DNA of 64,000 bases. Origin: Collinsella aerofaciens (lineage in GTDB: Bacteria; Actinomycetota; Coriobacteriia; Coriobacteriales; Coriobacteriaceae). The notes under the pieces are model-generated. The model saw only the letters and a program-made list of their open reading frames with translations, did not search any database and was not told the origin of the DNA. Location: contig NZ_JADPCJ010000001.1 of assembly GCF_015670795.1 (NCBI RefSeq), forward strand, positions 171,802-235,801. The letters are read 5' to 3'. A program made the translations under genes and the position numbers. How positions within the stretch are numbered: the first letter of the stretch is position 1; the number at the start of each line of letters is the position of its first letter. Below, one piece after another: positions 25,002-34,459 of the stretch.

Positions 25002-25918
25002 GACAAAACACCCCACGTAAGATCGGCACCCTGCAGGCCGGCAGCCCAGGCAGAAGCAGCCATGGCACGCTTGCCGTCGGGCTTAACCTCGAGCAGCTCT
25101 ACCGCACCATCGGAAAGACCCAGGTAAACACGCTTGTTCTTAACGGCAACAAGGCCCTCGGCAAGCGACAGGTCGGCAGGCGCGGCATCGAGCACACGCA
25201 CGGTCTTGCCGGCAATCACGCAGCGAGCGGGTGCGGTGTCGGACGAAGCCAGCACGTGACGCACACAATCGAACGCCCCCATCTGCGGATCCAGACGCAT
25301 CTCCTGCTTGGAAATCTTGGCAGCATGCGTGACAAGGGACTCATCCTGCTCGGTCCACACCGCCGTATCATCGGCAAGCGAGGGCAACGTATCGGCCAGC
25401 AGCTTACCACCCAGCTCGCCAAGCTCCATCGTCAGTGCCTCGGCATGCTTACCGGCAACCGAGGTCGAGGCCTGCGCGCAATAAGCGCCCGTATCCACGC
25501 CATGCCCAATACGCATAATGGAAACGCCGGCAACCTCATCACCAGCAAGAATCGCACGCTGAATGGGAGCGGCGCCACGCCAACGCGGCAACAGCGAAGC
25601 ATGAACATTCACAATACCAAGCGGCGCCATATGCAGCACCTCATCGGGCAAAATGCAGCCATAGGCAGCCACGCAGAATATATCAGCCTGCGCAGCCTGA
25701 AGCGACTCGACAACCTCGGGCGTCATACGATTGGCCTCAACAACCGGCAACCCCAGCTCAAGCGCCTTGGCCTTAACAGGAGAAGGCTCAAGCTTCTTAC
25801 CACGCCCACGAACAGCATCGGGACGAGTAATGACAAGCGCAATCTCATTCCCAGCCTCAACAAGCGAAGTCAGCGAAGGCACAGCAAAATCAGGCGTACC
25901 CATAAACACAATACGCAT
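24998..25918 (-). CDS. fmt: Methionyl-tRNA formyltransferase
   Basis: 306 residues. It formylates Met-tRNA(fMet) with 10-formyl-THF. The Fmt signatures are MRIVFMGTPDFAVPSL, the catalytic loop VNVHASLLPRWRGAAPIQRAI and the THF/active-site region IMRIGHGVDTGAYC. The C-terminal OB-like domain ends at the rsmB overlap. Pairs functionally with def upstream; a 95-bp palindromic element lies between them. Confidence 0.95.
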   Translation of the reverse strand: MRIVFMGTPDFAVPSLTSLVEAGNEIALVITRPDAVRGRGKKLEPSPVKAKALELGLPVVEANRMTPEVVESLQAAQADIFCVAAYGCILPDEVLHMAPLGIVNVHASLLPRWRGAAPIQRAILAGDEVAGVSIMRIGHGVDTGAYCAQASTSVAGKHAEALTMELGELGGKLLADTLPSLADDTAVWTEQDESLVTHAAKISKQEMRLDPQMGAFDCVRHVLASSDTAPARCVIAGKTVRVLDAAPADLSLAEGLVAVKNKRVYLGLSDGAVELLEVKPDGKRAMAASAWAAGLQGADLTWGVLS

Positions 25919-26237
25919 AAAGAACGTCTCCCCTCAACCAAAGCCGAGACAGCTACAAATAACGGCGGAAAGCCAAGTACACGGCCCATCCGCAATAACA
26001 ATTCAACAAGAACAAATATACCCAAAACCAAAGAAAGAGCCGCATAAAAGCAGCCCTCCCAACAAAGCACCTATCAGCGAAGACGCCCCTCCCTGGCCCG
26101 ATGGCACCCGGGCGAGACAAGCAGCGTCAACGTAGTCCCCGGGGCGCCCGCCTATATCGTCCCGCGCGCAGTTTCGCAGCGCAGCGAGAATGTTTGAGCA
26201 CGGGATGATATAGGCGGGCGCCCCGGGGACGGACGAC
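25919..26237. other. Gap between def and fmt
   Basis: 319 bases. The def-proximal third is filled by a long palindrome (26135-26230). The rest is an AT-richer stretch upstream of fmt that could hold an internal promoter. A minus-strand reading frame of 66 codons (25870-26070) encodes hydrophobic residues but overlaps the fmt start out of frame; I do not call it. Confidence 0.5.
26135..26230. repeat. Palindromic element with 29-bp arms (GTCCCCGGGGCGCCC)
   Basis: Arms 26135-26163 and 26202-26230 are complementary with a single mismatch, beginning GTCCCCGGGGCGCCCGCC. The 38-nt core includes CGCGCAGTTTCGCA and TGAGCA, weakly like the core of the element at 32559-32679. Confidence 0.85.
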
Positions 26238-26774
26238 CTACTCCGTCTCGCCCGGTCGAGCGCCGCGGGCCAGGGCGTCCTGGTACTCCTTGACTGCCTT
26301 GATCCTCTGCATGGGCTTCAGTCGCTCAAACATGGTGTTGCCGTGCAGGTGATCGATCTCATGCTGCAGGCACACGCAGAACAGGTCGCCCGAGGCCTCG
26401 TAACGAATCAGGTTGGCATCCAGGTCGTACGCCTCGACGACAACATGATCGGGACGCTCGATCTCGCAGCTAATGCCAGGGATAGAGAGGCAGCCCTCGC
26501 TAAACGGCACCAGGTGGTCGCTCTGCTCAACAATGACAGGGTTGATGAGCACGTAGGGGTCATAGTCGTTCTTGTCGCTGTAATCGCAGTCGATGGTGAC
26601 GAGCTGAATAAGCTCGCCGATCTGCGGGGCAGCCAGGCCGCAACCGCCGTTGTCGAACATCATCTTCTTCATCTTCTCGGCAAGCGCCTCGATCGCCGGG
26701 GTGATCTCCTCGATGACTGCGCACTCCTGGCGCAGACGAGGGTCGGGCGACAGTACGATTCCGTTGGCTTCCAT
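26238..26774 (-). CDS. def: Peptide deformylase
   Basis: 178 residues from the ATG at 26772-26774, with AAAGGA 5 nt upstream; an ATG two codons earlier abuts that site. It removes the formyl group from nascent chains. The three metal-enzyme motifs are present: GCGLAAPQIG (usual GxGLAAPQ), EGCLSIPG (metal Cys) and HEIDHLHG (two metal His and catalytic Glu). 18 bp downstream of priA, with fmt next. Confidence 0.95.
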   Translation of the reverse strand: MEANGIVLSPDPRLRQECAVIEEITPAIEALAEKMKKMMFDNGGCGLAAPQIGELIQLVTIDCDYSDKNDYDPYVLINPVIVEQSDHLVPFSEGCLSIPGISCEIERPDHVVVEAYDLDANLIRYEASGDLFCVCLQHEIDHLHGNTMFERLKPMQRIKAVKEYQDALARGARPGETE

Positions 26775-26792
26775 GGCCATCCTTTCGAGTTG

Positions 26793-29246
26793 TTACATCA
26801 AATCATAGGCGTCGACGTCAACGCTCACGCTCACGCCGCGCACGGAGCCCACCTCTTTGAGGCAGGCGTCGATATCATCAGAGACATGGTACCCTACCGG
26901 CGACTTTACAAGCAGATGGAAGCGGTAACGGTCCTTGGCTCTCTCGATTACACACGAAGCCGGACCAAGCACCTGGGGCACCGCGCTGCCCGCCCGCAAA
27001 AAGTCGGGAGCGGCGGCATGCCAACGACGCTTGAGCAGCCTTGCGATGCGCCCGATATAGTCCTGCGCATTAGCACGATTCGCCGACCACACCAAAATGT
27101 TGACCAGGCGCACGAACGGCGGATACAGTGCGTCGCGACGCTGGCCCAGGTCGTAGTCGGTAAAGATCGAGCGATCGTGCTCGGCGACGGCGCGGATGAC
27201 CGGGTCCTCGGGCAGATAGGTCTGGATGATAACCTCGCCAGAGCGATCGCCGCGGCCGGCGCGGCCCGCGACCTGCTCCAGCAGATCGTAGGCGCGCTCC
27301 CCTGCTCTAAAATCGGGCAGCTTCAGCGCAAAGTCGGCATTGACAACGCCCACGAGCGTGACCTCGGGAAAATCGAGACCTTTTGCGATCATCTGGGTAC
27401 CCAGCAGCACCGCGCAATCGGCGGCATCGAACTGCTCGAGAAGCTTTTTGTGTGCGTCCTTGCCGCGCGTGGAATCGGCATCCATGCGAATGATGGCGAC
27501 ATCCTCGGGCAGCATCTGGTGCAGCGCGTCCTCGATCTGCTGCGTGCCCAGGCCCATTTTTGCCAGGTAACGGCTACCGCATTTGGGACAGCGACTCGTG
27601 GGTGCAGGATACGGCTGCACGCGCCAGGACGAACCACAGGTGTGGCACTGCAGCGTATGGGTGCGTTCGTGGTACGTAAGCGCCGTGGAGCAGTGGTTGC
27701 AGGTGGGAACGCAGCCGCACTCGCGGCACATCAAAAACGGCGCAAAACCGCGGCGGTTGTGCAGCAGCACGGCCTTCTCGCGGCGCTCGACAACACGTTC
27801 CAAGCATTCCATCAGCGGTTTTGAGAACATGGAGCGGCTGCCGTGCGAAAACTCGCGGCGCAGGTCGGCAATGCGAACCGTGGGTAGCACGGCATGTCCC
27901 GGGCGCTCGGGCATCTCGACGCGCGTCCACGTGGCACCGTTGTACGTGCCGCGGCGACAGCGGTCGAGGGCCTCGGCAGAAGGCGTGGCCGAGCCCAACA
28001 CGAGCGGGCAGCGATAGCGGCGCGCCATCTCGGCCGCCACCTCGCGCGCATGGTAGCGCGGACTGGAGCCCTGCTTATAGCTGGTCTCGTGCTCCTCGTC
28101 GATGATGATGAGGCCCAGGTCGCAGAGCGGGCAAAAAAGCGCCGAACGCGCGCCGACGACAACACGGGCTGCACCGCTGGCGACCATGTCCCACTGGTCC
28201 AGGCGCTCGCCGGCCGAAAGGCGCGAATGGAACACGGCGACCGTCTCGCCAAAGCGCGAGCGGAAGCGACCGACGGTTTGAGCCGTCAGCGAGATCTCGG
28301 GCACAAGCACGCACGCTGAGCGGCCGGCCGCGAGCACGCGCTCGATAGCGGAGAGGTAGACCTCGGTTTTGCCGGAGCCCGTAACGCCGTCCACGAGCAC
28401 CACGTCGCCGTGCGCATCCAGACGAGCGCGCTCAATCTGCGCGAGCGCCTGCTGCTGGCCGTTCGTGAGCGCGACCGGCGCCTTGCCGCTCGCGGAGGAC
28501 AGCGTAGTCTGCTCGCTGCAGCCGCGCCAGGCACGGCGCTCCTCCACCACCACGACACCGCGTTTTTCAAGCGCCTTGATGGTCGCCGACATGCTGTTGT
28601 AGAGCAGGTTGAGGTCGCGCGTCGTGACCGGCCCGCACTGGAGCGCCTCGATGAGCTGCCGCTGACGAACGGCAGTCTTGGGCGGCGTATAGTCAAAGCC
28701 CTCGGGAGTGAGCATCACCCAACGGTTTTGGATAGGCTTGACGGCTGGGCGCTCAACTGTCCACGCCCCGTCGTCGCCCTTAACAACACGCGGGCTGCCG
28801 CCCGGAGGCAAGAACAGGCGCAGACATTCGGAAAGCGTCGCGACATACTCGCGGCTCATCCAACGCGCAATGCGGGCGGCCTCGGCGGTAAAGAGCGCCT
28901 TGCTGAGGATGGCCTCGATAGGCTTGATGCGCGCGGGATCGAGAGCGTCGTTGCCTTGCAGGTCGCCCAGCTCGGGTGCAATATCGACGATGTAGCCTGC
29001 GGCGGCACGATTGCCAAAATGAACTAGAACGGTGGAGCCGATCTGGACATCGTTGGCGAGTGACTGCGGAATGCCATAGGCAAACGGTTCGGACAGCGCA
29101 CGGGTCGGGATGTCGAGGACCACGCTCGAGTAGGCGGCGATGGGTTCGGGTGCGAAATCGGGCTGCGCCGGGGCGGCGGCAGGGGCCGCAGACTTCGGAG
29201 CTTCCTCCGGTTCAGGCGAACCAAACAGCGATAGTTGCTCGGCCAT
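26793..29246 (-). CDS. priA: Primosomal replication helicase PriA
   Basis: 817 residues. The ATG at 29244-29246 has a GGGAGG site; a further upstream start would overlap the gltX terminator. N-terminal DNA-binding domain, then helicase motif I VDGVTGSGKTEVYL, II IIDEEHETSYKQ, and zinc-binding cysteines CRECGCVPTCNHC and CHTCGSS...CPKCGS. An unusual Ala/Pro-rich segment lies at residues ~12-35. It restarts replication forks. First of the priA-def-fmt-rsmB run. Confidence 0.95.
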   Translation of the reverse strand: MAEQLSLFGSPEPEEAPKSAAPAAAPAQPDFAPEPIAAYSSVVLDIPTRALSEPFAYGIPQSLANDVQIGSTVLVHFGNRAAAGYIVDIAPELGDLQGNDALDPARIKPIEAILSKALFTAEAARIARWMSREYVATLSECLRLFLPPGGSPRVVKGDDGAWTVERPAVKPIQNRWVMLTPEGFDYTPPKTAVRQRQLIEALQCGPVTTRDLNLLYNSMSATIKALEKRGVVVVEERRAWRGCSEQTTLSSASGKAPVALTNGQQQALAQIERARLDAHGDVVLVDGVTGSGKTEVYLSAIERVLAAGRSACVLVPEISLTAQTVGRFRSRFGETVAVFHSRLSAGERLDQWDMVASGAARVVVGARSALFCPLCDLGLIIIDEEHETSYKQGSSPRYHAREVAAEMARRYRCPLVLGSATPSAEALDRCRRGTYNGATWTRVEMPERPGHAVLPTVRIADLRREFSHGSRSMFSKPLMECLERVVERREKAVLLHNRRGFAPFLMCRECGCVPTCNHCSTALTYHERTHTLQCHTCGSSWRVQPYPAPTSRCPKCGSRYLAKMGLGTQQIEDALHQMLPEDVAIIRMDADSTRGKDAHKKLLEQFDAADCAVLLGTQMIAKGLDFPEVTLVGVVNADFALKLPDFRAGERAYDLLEQVAGRAGRGDRSGEVIIQTYLPEDPVIRAVAEHDRSIFTDYDLGQRRDALYPPFVRLVNILVWSANRANAQDYIGRIARLLKRRWHAAAPDFLRAGSAVPQVLGPASCVIERAKDRYRFHLLVKSPVGYHVSDDIDACLKEVGSVRGVSVSVDVDAYDLM

Positions 29247-29285
29247 GGTCTCTGTACCTCCCATCCCATACGTCTTTAGAAACAA

Positions 29286-29312
29286 GAGCCCCACTCGTGG
29301 TGAGCGGGGCTC
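29286..29312 (-). terminator. Terminator between gltX and priA
   Basis: GAGCCCC (29286-29292) pairs with GGGGCTC (29306-29312), with further imperfect inner pairing; on the minus strand TTGTTTCT follows. It lies just after the gltX stop. Confidence 0.7.
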
Positions 29313-29335
29313 GGATACATGCGTTTACGCGACTG

Positions 29336-30811
29336 TTACAACGCCATCGTGCGGGCGCGGTCGATGCGCGCCAGGCAGTCATCGCGGCCGACGAGTGCCA
29401 TGGTCTCGCCCAGCGGAGGGCTCGCCATGTTGCCGCAGATGGCGACGCGCACGGCCTGGAACACCACGCGCTTCTTGAGGTCCATCTGCTCGGGCAGCGG
29501 CTCAAGCGCGGCGTCGATGGCCTCGGCGGTCCACTCGGTAACACCCTCGAGCGCGGCCTTGGCGGCGTCCAGAATGGCACCCATGCCCTCCTTGGCCAGG
29601 CCCTTGTTGACGGACTTCTCGTCATACTCGAGCGTCTCGGCCGTGGCAAAGATGGGGGCGGCGACGGTCACGGCGTCGGCCGGCATCTTGGTGCGCGGCT
29701 TGACGATGGCGGCAAGCGCGTCGATCCAGTCCTCGCCGTACTCGACGTTACCCTCGATGAGGCCCGCCTCGTGCAGCTCGGGGACCATGATCTCGTCGGC
29801 AAACTGAGCGTCGGACATGCCGTTGATGTACTCGGCATTGACCCAGTCGAGCTTTTTGGGATCGAAGGTCGCCGGGTTCTTGGAGATGCGGTCGAGCGAG
29901 AACTTGCTGGCCAAGACATCGCGCGGGATGATCGTGGTCTCGCCGTCGAGCGACCAGCCAAGCAGCGCCAGGTAGTTGACGAACGCGTCGGGCAGGTAAC
30001 CCGCGTCGCGGTACTCCTCCACCGAGGTGGCGCCATGGCGCTTGGAAAGCTTCTTGCCGTCGGCGCCCAGAATCATGGAAATATGGGCGAACGTGGGCAC
30101 GGGCGCGCCGAGGGCCTCGTAGACCATGACCTGGCGCGGGGTGTTGGAAAGGTGGTCGTCGCCGCGGATGACATGGGTGATCTTCATCATGGCGTCGTCG
30201 ACGACAGTCGCGAAGTTGTACGTGGGCGTGCCATCGGAGCGGAAGATGACAAAGTCGTCGAGCTCCTTGGCATCGAAGGTCACCTCGCCGTGGACGGCAT
30301 CGTGGATAACGACGTCGCCGCGGTCCTCGGGCACCTTGATGCGAAGGACGTAGGACTCGCCGGCCTCGATGCGACGGCGGGCCTCCTCGGGATCAAGATT
30401 GCGGCAACGGCGCTGATAGCCCTGGAAGGGGTCCTTGCGCTCCTGCGCGGCCTTGCGGTCGGCGTCGAGCTGCTCCTTGGTGCAGAAGCAGGGATAGGCC
30501 TTGCCCTCGTCCCAAAGCTTCTGGGCGGCCTGCTTGTACAGGTCCAGGCGCTCGGTCTGGGCGTAGGGGCCAAAATCGCCGCCCACCTCGGGACCCTCGT
30601 CCCAGTCCAGGCCCAGCCAACGCATGGCGCGCAGGATGATCTGCGTGTTCTCGTCGGTGGAGCGGGTGGGGTCGGTGTCGTCGATGCGCAGGATGAACGT
30701 GCCGCCGTTTGCACGGGCGAAAGCCCAGTTATAGATAGCGGTGCGGGCGCCGCCGATGTGCAGCTTGCCCGTCGGTGAGGGTGCAAAGCGGACGCGAACG
30801 TCTGATGCCAT
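29336..30811 (-). CDS. gltX: Glutamyl-tRNA synthetase
   Basis: 491 residues from the ATG at 30809-30811, with GGAGA upstream. Class I synthetase: RFAPSPTGKLHIGGARTA carries the HIGH-type motif and KKLSKRHGATSV the KMSKS-type motif. It attaches Glu to tRNA-Glu, possibly also to tRNA-Gln, and would serve the tRNA-Glu(CTC) at the right edge. Divergent from metK across a region holding the 30907-31004 palindrome. Confidence 0.95.
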   Translation of the reverse strand: MASDVRVRFAPSPTGKLHIGGARTAIYNWAFARANGGTFILRIDDTDPTRSTDENTQIILRAMRWLGLDWDEGPEVGGDFGPYAQTERLDLYKQAAQKLWDEGKAYPCFCTKEQLDADRKAAQERKDPFQGYQRRCRNLDPEEARRRIEAGESYVLRIKVPEDRGDVVIHDAVHGEVTFDAKELDDFVIFRSDGTPTYNFATVVDDAMMKITHVIRGDDHLSNTPRQVMVYEALGAPVPTFAHISMILGADGKKLSKRHGATSVEEYRDAGYLPDAFVNYLALLGWSLDGETTIIPRDVLASKFSLDRISKNPATFDPKKLDWVNAEYINGMSDAQFADEIMVPELHEAGLIEGNVEYGEDWIDALAAIVKPRTKMPADAVTVAAPIFATAETLEYDEKSVNKGLAKEGMGAILDAAKAALEGVTEWTAEAIDAALEPLPEQMDLKKRVVFQAVRVAICGNMASPPLGETMALVGRDDCLARIDRARTMAL

Positions 30812-30906
30812 GGAAATCTCCTCGATTGCAGGATGGATGTCTAACCGCACCAGTATAAAGCATCAAAGCAACCTCCGCACAAAGGGCACCGACCCAATCA
30901 TTGGGG

Positions 30907-31004
30907 ACCTACTCATTGGGGACAGACTTAAATGACCAGTCTTTGGGCAACCTGTCGGCACTTAGGCAAGGCTGATCATTTAAGTCTGTCCCCAATGAGT
31001 AGGT
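30907..31004. repeat. 29-bp inverted repeat with TCATTGGGGAC units
   Basis: Perfect 29-bp arms 30907-30935 and 30976-31004, containing TCATTGGGGACAGACTTAAA; with one mismatch the pairing extends three more bases inward. A partial extra copy ATCATTGGGGACCTAC precedes the left arm. It sits between the divergent gltX and metK. Confidence 0.9.
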
Positions 31005-31060
31005 GCGGAAAGGGTGTGAATGTTTGATTTACGCGCTATGATGTGCCCTTGCATAGAGAG

Positions 31061-31098
31061 CCCGGCGGAATGGTAACGGTCGCCGGGACACGTTTTTT
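31061..31098 (+). promoter_or_regulatory. Terminator-like hairpin in the metK leader
   Basis: CCCGGCG (31061-31067) pairs with CGCCGGG (31081-31087), and T6 (31093-31098) follows five bases later, 12 nt before the metK ATG. No upstream gene on this strand needs a terminator here, so it may attenuate metK. The leader is too short for me to recognise a known SAM riboswitch. Confidence 0.5.
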
Positions 31099-31110
31099 GA
31101 AAGGACAATC

Positions 31111-32391
31111 ATGTCAGAAGAACTTCGTTCCATTCCGCCCCAACACGGGTCCTTTGTTTTTACGTCGGAGTCGGTGACCGAAGGTCATCCCGATAAGATC
31201 GCTGACCAGATCAGCGACGCCGTCCTCGACGCAATCCTCGCCAAAGAAATAGAGCTCCAGGAGCAGGGCTACATCGCCCCCAACGGCGTGCCTGCCAACG
31301 TGGAGAACGTCCGTTGCGCCTGCGAGACCCTCGTGACCACCGGCACCGTCATCGTCGCCGGCGAGATTCGCACCCAGGCCTACGTCGACGTACAGGAAAT
31401 CGCCCGCGGTGTTATCCGCCGCATTGGCTACAACCGTGCCAAGTTCGGTTTTGACTGCGACACCTGCGGCGTTATGAGCCTCATCCACGAACAGTCGCCC
31501 GATATCGCCCAGGGCGTCGACGAGTCCTTCGAGACCCAGACCGGCGCCACCACCGACCCGATCGACCTGATCGGTGCCGGCGACCAGGGCATGATGTTCG
31601 GTTATGCCTCCAACGAGACCAAGACCTTCATGCCCATGCCACACTACCTGGCAAGCCGCCTGGCCGAGCGCCTGGCCGCCGTGCGTCACGACGGTACCCT
31701 CGCCTATCTGCGTCCCGACGGCAAGACCCAGGTCACCGTGCGCTACGAGGAAGGCAAGCCCGTCGAGGTCACGACGATCGTCATCTCCACGCAGCACGCC
31801 GCCGAGATCGAGGACATGGGCAAGATCAAGGCCGACCTCATCGAGCACGTCATCACCCCGGTCATGGCCGCCGAGAACATGCCGTGGGACAACGCGGACA
31901 TCTACGTGAACCCCACCGGTCGCTTTGTCGTGGGCGGCCCCATGGGCGACACGGGCCTCACTGGCCGCAAGATCATCGTCGACACCTACGGCGGCTACGG
32001 CCGTCACGGCGGCGGTGCCTTTAGCGGCAAGGACTGCACCAAGGTCGACCGCTCCGCCGCATATGCCGCGCGCTGGGTCGCCAAAAACGTGGTCGCCGCC
32101 GGCCTAGCCGACCGCTGCGAAGTCGAGCTTGCCTACGCCATCGGCGTTTCCAAGCCCCTTTCAATCATGGTCGACACCTTCGGTACCGCACATGTTGCCG
32201 AGGACAAGATCGTCGAGGCCGTAGAGAAGACCTTCGACCTGCGCCCGGGCGCCATCATCCGCGACCTGGACCTGCGTCGCCCCATCTACGAAAAGACGGC
32301 AGCCTACGGTCACTTTGGCCGCGAAGACGCCGACTTCACCTGGGAAAAAACCGACCGAGTCGAAGAACTCAAAGCAGCCTGCGGCCTGTAA
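31111..32391 (+). CDS. metK: S-adenosylmethionine synthetase
   Basis: 426 residues, slightly longer than typical. It makes SAM from Met and ATP. Conserved segments are [20 protein letters not shown] (start of the ATP site), [12 protein letters not shown] and [28 protein letters not shown] precedes the ATG. The SAM made here feeds, among others, the corrin methyltransferases and RsmB of this window. It has a strong terminator. Confidence 0.97.
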   Translation: MSEELRSIPPQHGSFVFTSESVTEGHPDKIADQISDAVLDAILAKEIELQEQGYIAPNGVPANVENVRCACETLVTTGTVIVAGEIRTQAYVDVQEIARGVIRRIGYNRAKFGFDCDTCGVMSLIHEQSPDIAQGVDESFETQTGATTDPIDLIGAGDQGMMFGYASNETKTFMPMPHYLASRLAERLAAVRHDGTLAYLRPDGKTQVTVRYEEGKPVEVTTIVISTQHAAEIEDMGKIKADLIEHVITPVMAAENMPWDNADIYVNPTGRFVVGGPMGDTGLTGRKIIVDTYGGYGRHGGGAFSGKDCTKVDRSAAYAARWVAKNVVAAGLADRCEVELAYAIGVSKPLSIMVDTFGTAHVAEDKIVEAVEKTFDLRPGAIIRDLDLRRPIYEKTAAYGHFGREDADFTWEKTDRVEELKAACGL

Positions 32392-32430
32392 GCTAACCCG
32401 AAAAGCTACAGCCAAAAACAACGCACCAAA

Positions 32431-32462
32431 AGAAGTACCGGCCCCAACCGGTACTTCTTTTT
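32431..32462 (+). terminator. Intrinsic terminator of metK
   Basis: AGAAGTACCGG (32431-32441) pairs with CCGGTACTTCT (32448-32458), running into a T-tract. Confidence 0.9.
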
Positions 32463-32558
32463 TATATTAACGGTGGTGAAGATGTCTCGATAAGCATGGT
32501 AAGACAAGTTCCCAGCTAATGAATTTTGCCATCTAGCAACTCCAACCATGTATCCTTA

Positions 32559-32679
32559 GTCCCGAGGGGCGGGGCATAAGGTCGATCGCGAGTTCCGCAC
32601 GAGCCGGAGGCCACTTAATGTGGCCTCCGTGCGAGCAGGACTGTCCGAGCAGGCGACCTTATGCCCCGCCCCTCGGGAC
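32559..32679. repeat. Nested palindromic element (26-bp outer arms, inner hairpin)
   Basis: Perfect outer arms 32559-32584 and 32654-32679 start GTCCCGAGGGGCGGGGC. Inside, CGGAGGCCAC (32605-32614) and GTGGCCTCCG (32620-32629) form a second perfect hairpin. The whole 121-bp unit sits in the 311-bp gap between metK and the serine dehydratase gene. Confidence 0.9.
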
Positions 32680-32702
32680 GACGGGATAGATAAGGAGAAC
32701 CC

Positions 32703-34310
32703 ATGGCAGGCAAGCCGCAAACACTAGCTACGACCTCGGCATTCGAGATCTTGGGCCCCGTCATGGTCGGCCCCAGTTCATCGCACACCGCCGGCGCCCT
32801 GCGGTGCGCCCAAGTTGCCGCCAGCCTGCTGGAAGGCCGCATCACCAAAGTCACCTTTGGCCTGTGGAACTCCTTCGCCCACACCTACCGCGGCCACGGC
32901 ACCGACCGTGCGCTCGTCGCGGGCATCCTGGGCCTCGACACCGATGACGAGAACATCAAGCAGGCCTTCGACCTCGCGCGCGAGCAGGGCCTAGAATATC
33001 ACTTTGACATCAAGGGCGACGACGCCTCCATCCACCCCAATACCGTCGACATCGACATGGTCGACGACACGGGCGCCACGGCACAGGTCCGCGGCGAGAG
33101 CCTGGGCGGTGGCAAGATGCGCATCAGCCGCATTAACGGCGTCGGCGTCGACATCTCAGGTATGTATTCCACGCTCTTCGTGGCGCACAAGGACGTCCCC
33201 GGTGTACTCGCCGCGCTCACCAACCTGCTCGCCTACGCCCACGTAAACATCGCCTTCTGCCGCACCTACCGCACCGAAGTGGGCGGCCAGGCCTACTCTG
33301 TCTTTGAGACCGACGGCGCGCCCGACGACACCGTCGTCCCCATGCTGCGCAAGCTCGACAATGTCGATTACGCAACGTTTATCGAGCTCCCCGGTTCTGC
33401 CTCGTCGCTCTCCCCCGGCGTCTCGGCCAAGGAGATCTTCGACGACGGTGAGCAGCTGCTAGATGCGTGCGAGGAACTGCGGCTCAGCATCGGCGCCGTC
33501 ATGGCCGTGCGCGAGGCGCGTCTGACCGGCGAGGCCCACGCCGTCGCCGCCATGCGCCGCGTGCTCGAGGTTATGCGCGAGGAGACCACGGCCCCCATCG
33601 CCAATCCGCAACGTTCGCTTGGCGGGCTTATCGGCGGCGAGGCCAAGCTCGTCGAAGCCACCGGCCGCAACGATTTGAGTGCAAGCCTGATGGGCGTCGT
33701 CCAGACCGACGCCGTGGCCCGCGCGATGGCCGTGCTCGAGCGCTCCGCCACGATGGGAGTGATCGTCGCCGCCCCCACGGCAGGCTCCGCAGGTGTTGTG
33801 CCCGGCTGCGTGCTGGCGCTTGCCGATCACCTTCGGCTCGACGACGAGCAGGTCATGGACGCGCTCTACTGCGCAGCCGCCATCGGCCTCAACCTCACCA
33901 CGAGTGCCTGCGTCGCCGGCGCCGAGGGCGGATGCCAGGCCGAGGTGGGAAGCGCCGCCGCCATGGCAGCAGCCGCGCTGGTGCAGATGCTCGGCGGCAC
34001 GCCCGAGCAGGCGCTCGACGCCAGCTCCATCGCGCTGAGTAACCTGCTGGGCCTCGTTTGTGACCCCGTCGGTGGCCTCGTGGAGGTGCCCTGCCAAAAC
34101 CGCAACGCCATCGGCGTGGCAGCGGCCTTTAGCTCGGCACAACTCGCCCTCGCAGGCATTAAGAGCCTGGTGCCGTTTGACCAGATGGCACATGTCATGC
34201 TATCGGTGGGCCACGCGTTGCCGGCCACGCTGCGCGAGACGGCAAAGGGCGGCATCGCGCAGGCTCCGGCCGCACTTTCAGCCTGTGCAAAATGCGGCGT
34301 GTGCGGATAG
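32703..34310 (+). CDS. sdaA: L-serine ammonia-lyase, iron-sulfur, single chain
   Basis: 535 residues. It converts L-Ser to pyruvate and ammonia. The beta part (ILGPVMVGPSSSHTAGALRC, ACT-like segment around 160-235) and the alpha part (APTAGSAGVVPG, CDPVGGLVEVPC) are fused as in SdaB-type enzymes, whereas Bacillus has two subunits. Cysteines near the C-terminus (CAKCGVCG plus CDP and PCQ) fit the 4Fe-4S ligands. AAGGAG precedes the ATG. A terminator at 34329-34350 follows. Confidence 0.94.
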   Translation: MAGKPQTLATTSAFEILGPVMVGPSSSHTAGALRCAQVAASLLEGRITKVTFGLWNSFAHTYRGHGTDRALVAGILGLDTDDENIKQAFDLAREQGLEYHFDIKGDDASIHPNTVDIDMVDDTGATAQVRGESLGGGKMRISRINGVGVDISGMYSTLFVAHKDVPGVLAALTNLLAYAHVNIAFCRTYRTEVGGQAYSVFETDGAPDDTVVPMLRKLDNVDYATFIELPGSASSLSPGVSAKEIFDDGEQLLDACEELRLSIGAVMAVREARLTGEAHAVAAMRRVLEVMREETTAPIANPQRSLGGLIGGEAKLVEATGRNDLSASLMGVVQTDAVARAMAVLERSATMGVIVAAPTAGSAGVVPGCVLALADHLRLDDEQVMDALYCAAAIGLNLTTSACVAGAEGGCQAEVGSAAAMAAAALVQMLGGTPEQALDASSIALSNLLGLVCDPVGGLVEVPCQNRNAIGVAAAFSSAQLALAGIKSLVPFDQMAHVMLSVGHALPATLRETAKGGIAQAPAALSACAKCGVCG

Positions 34311-34328
34311 CGGCAAAGAACGACTCAA

Positions 34329-34354
34329 AGGTGGGACAAATGTCCCACCTCTTT
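34329..34354 (+). terminator. Intrinsic terminator of the serine dehydratase gene
   Basis: AGGTGGGAC (34329-34337) and GTCCCACCT (34342-34350) form a perfect stem with a 4-nt loop, then CTTTT. Confidence 0.88.
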
Positions 34355-34459
34355 TGAATGCCACCGTTTCCGTACCACAAACAGCAGGGCAATCGCTATA
34401 ATGCAAGCCCAGTAAAAACACGATGAACCGCAAGGCGAAAATCGAAGGATATGCATACG

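Noticed and set aside
25870..26070. 66-codon hydrophobic frame between def and fmt
   Set aside because: Overlaps the fmt start out of frame; the hydrophobicity comes from T-rich sequence. Could be revisited if expressed.
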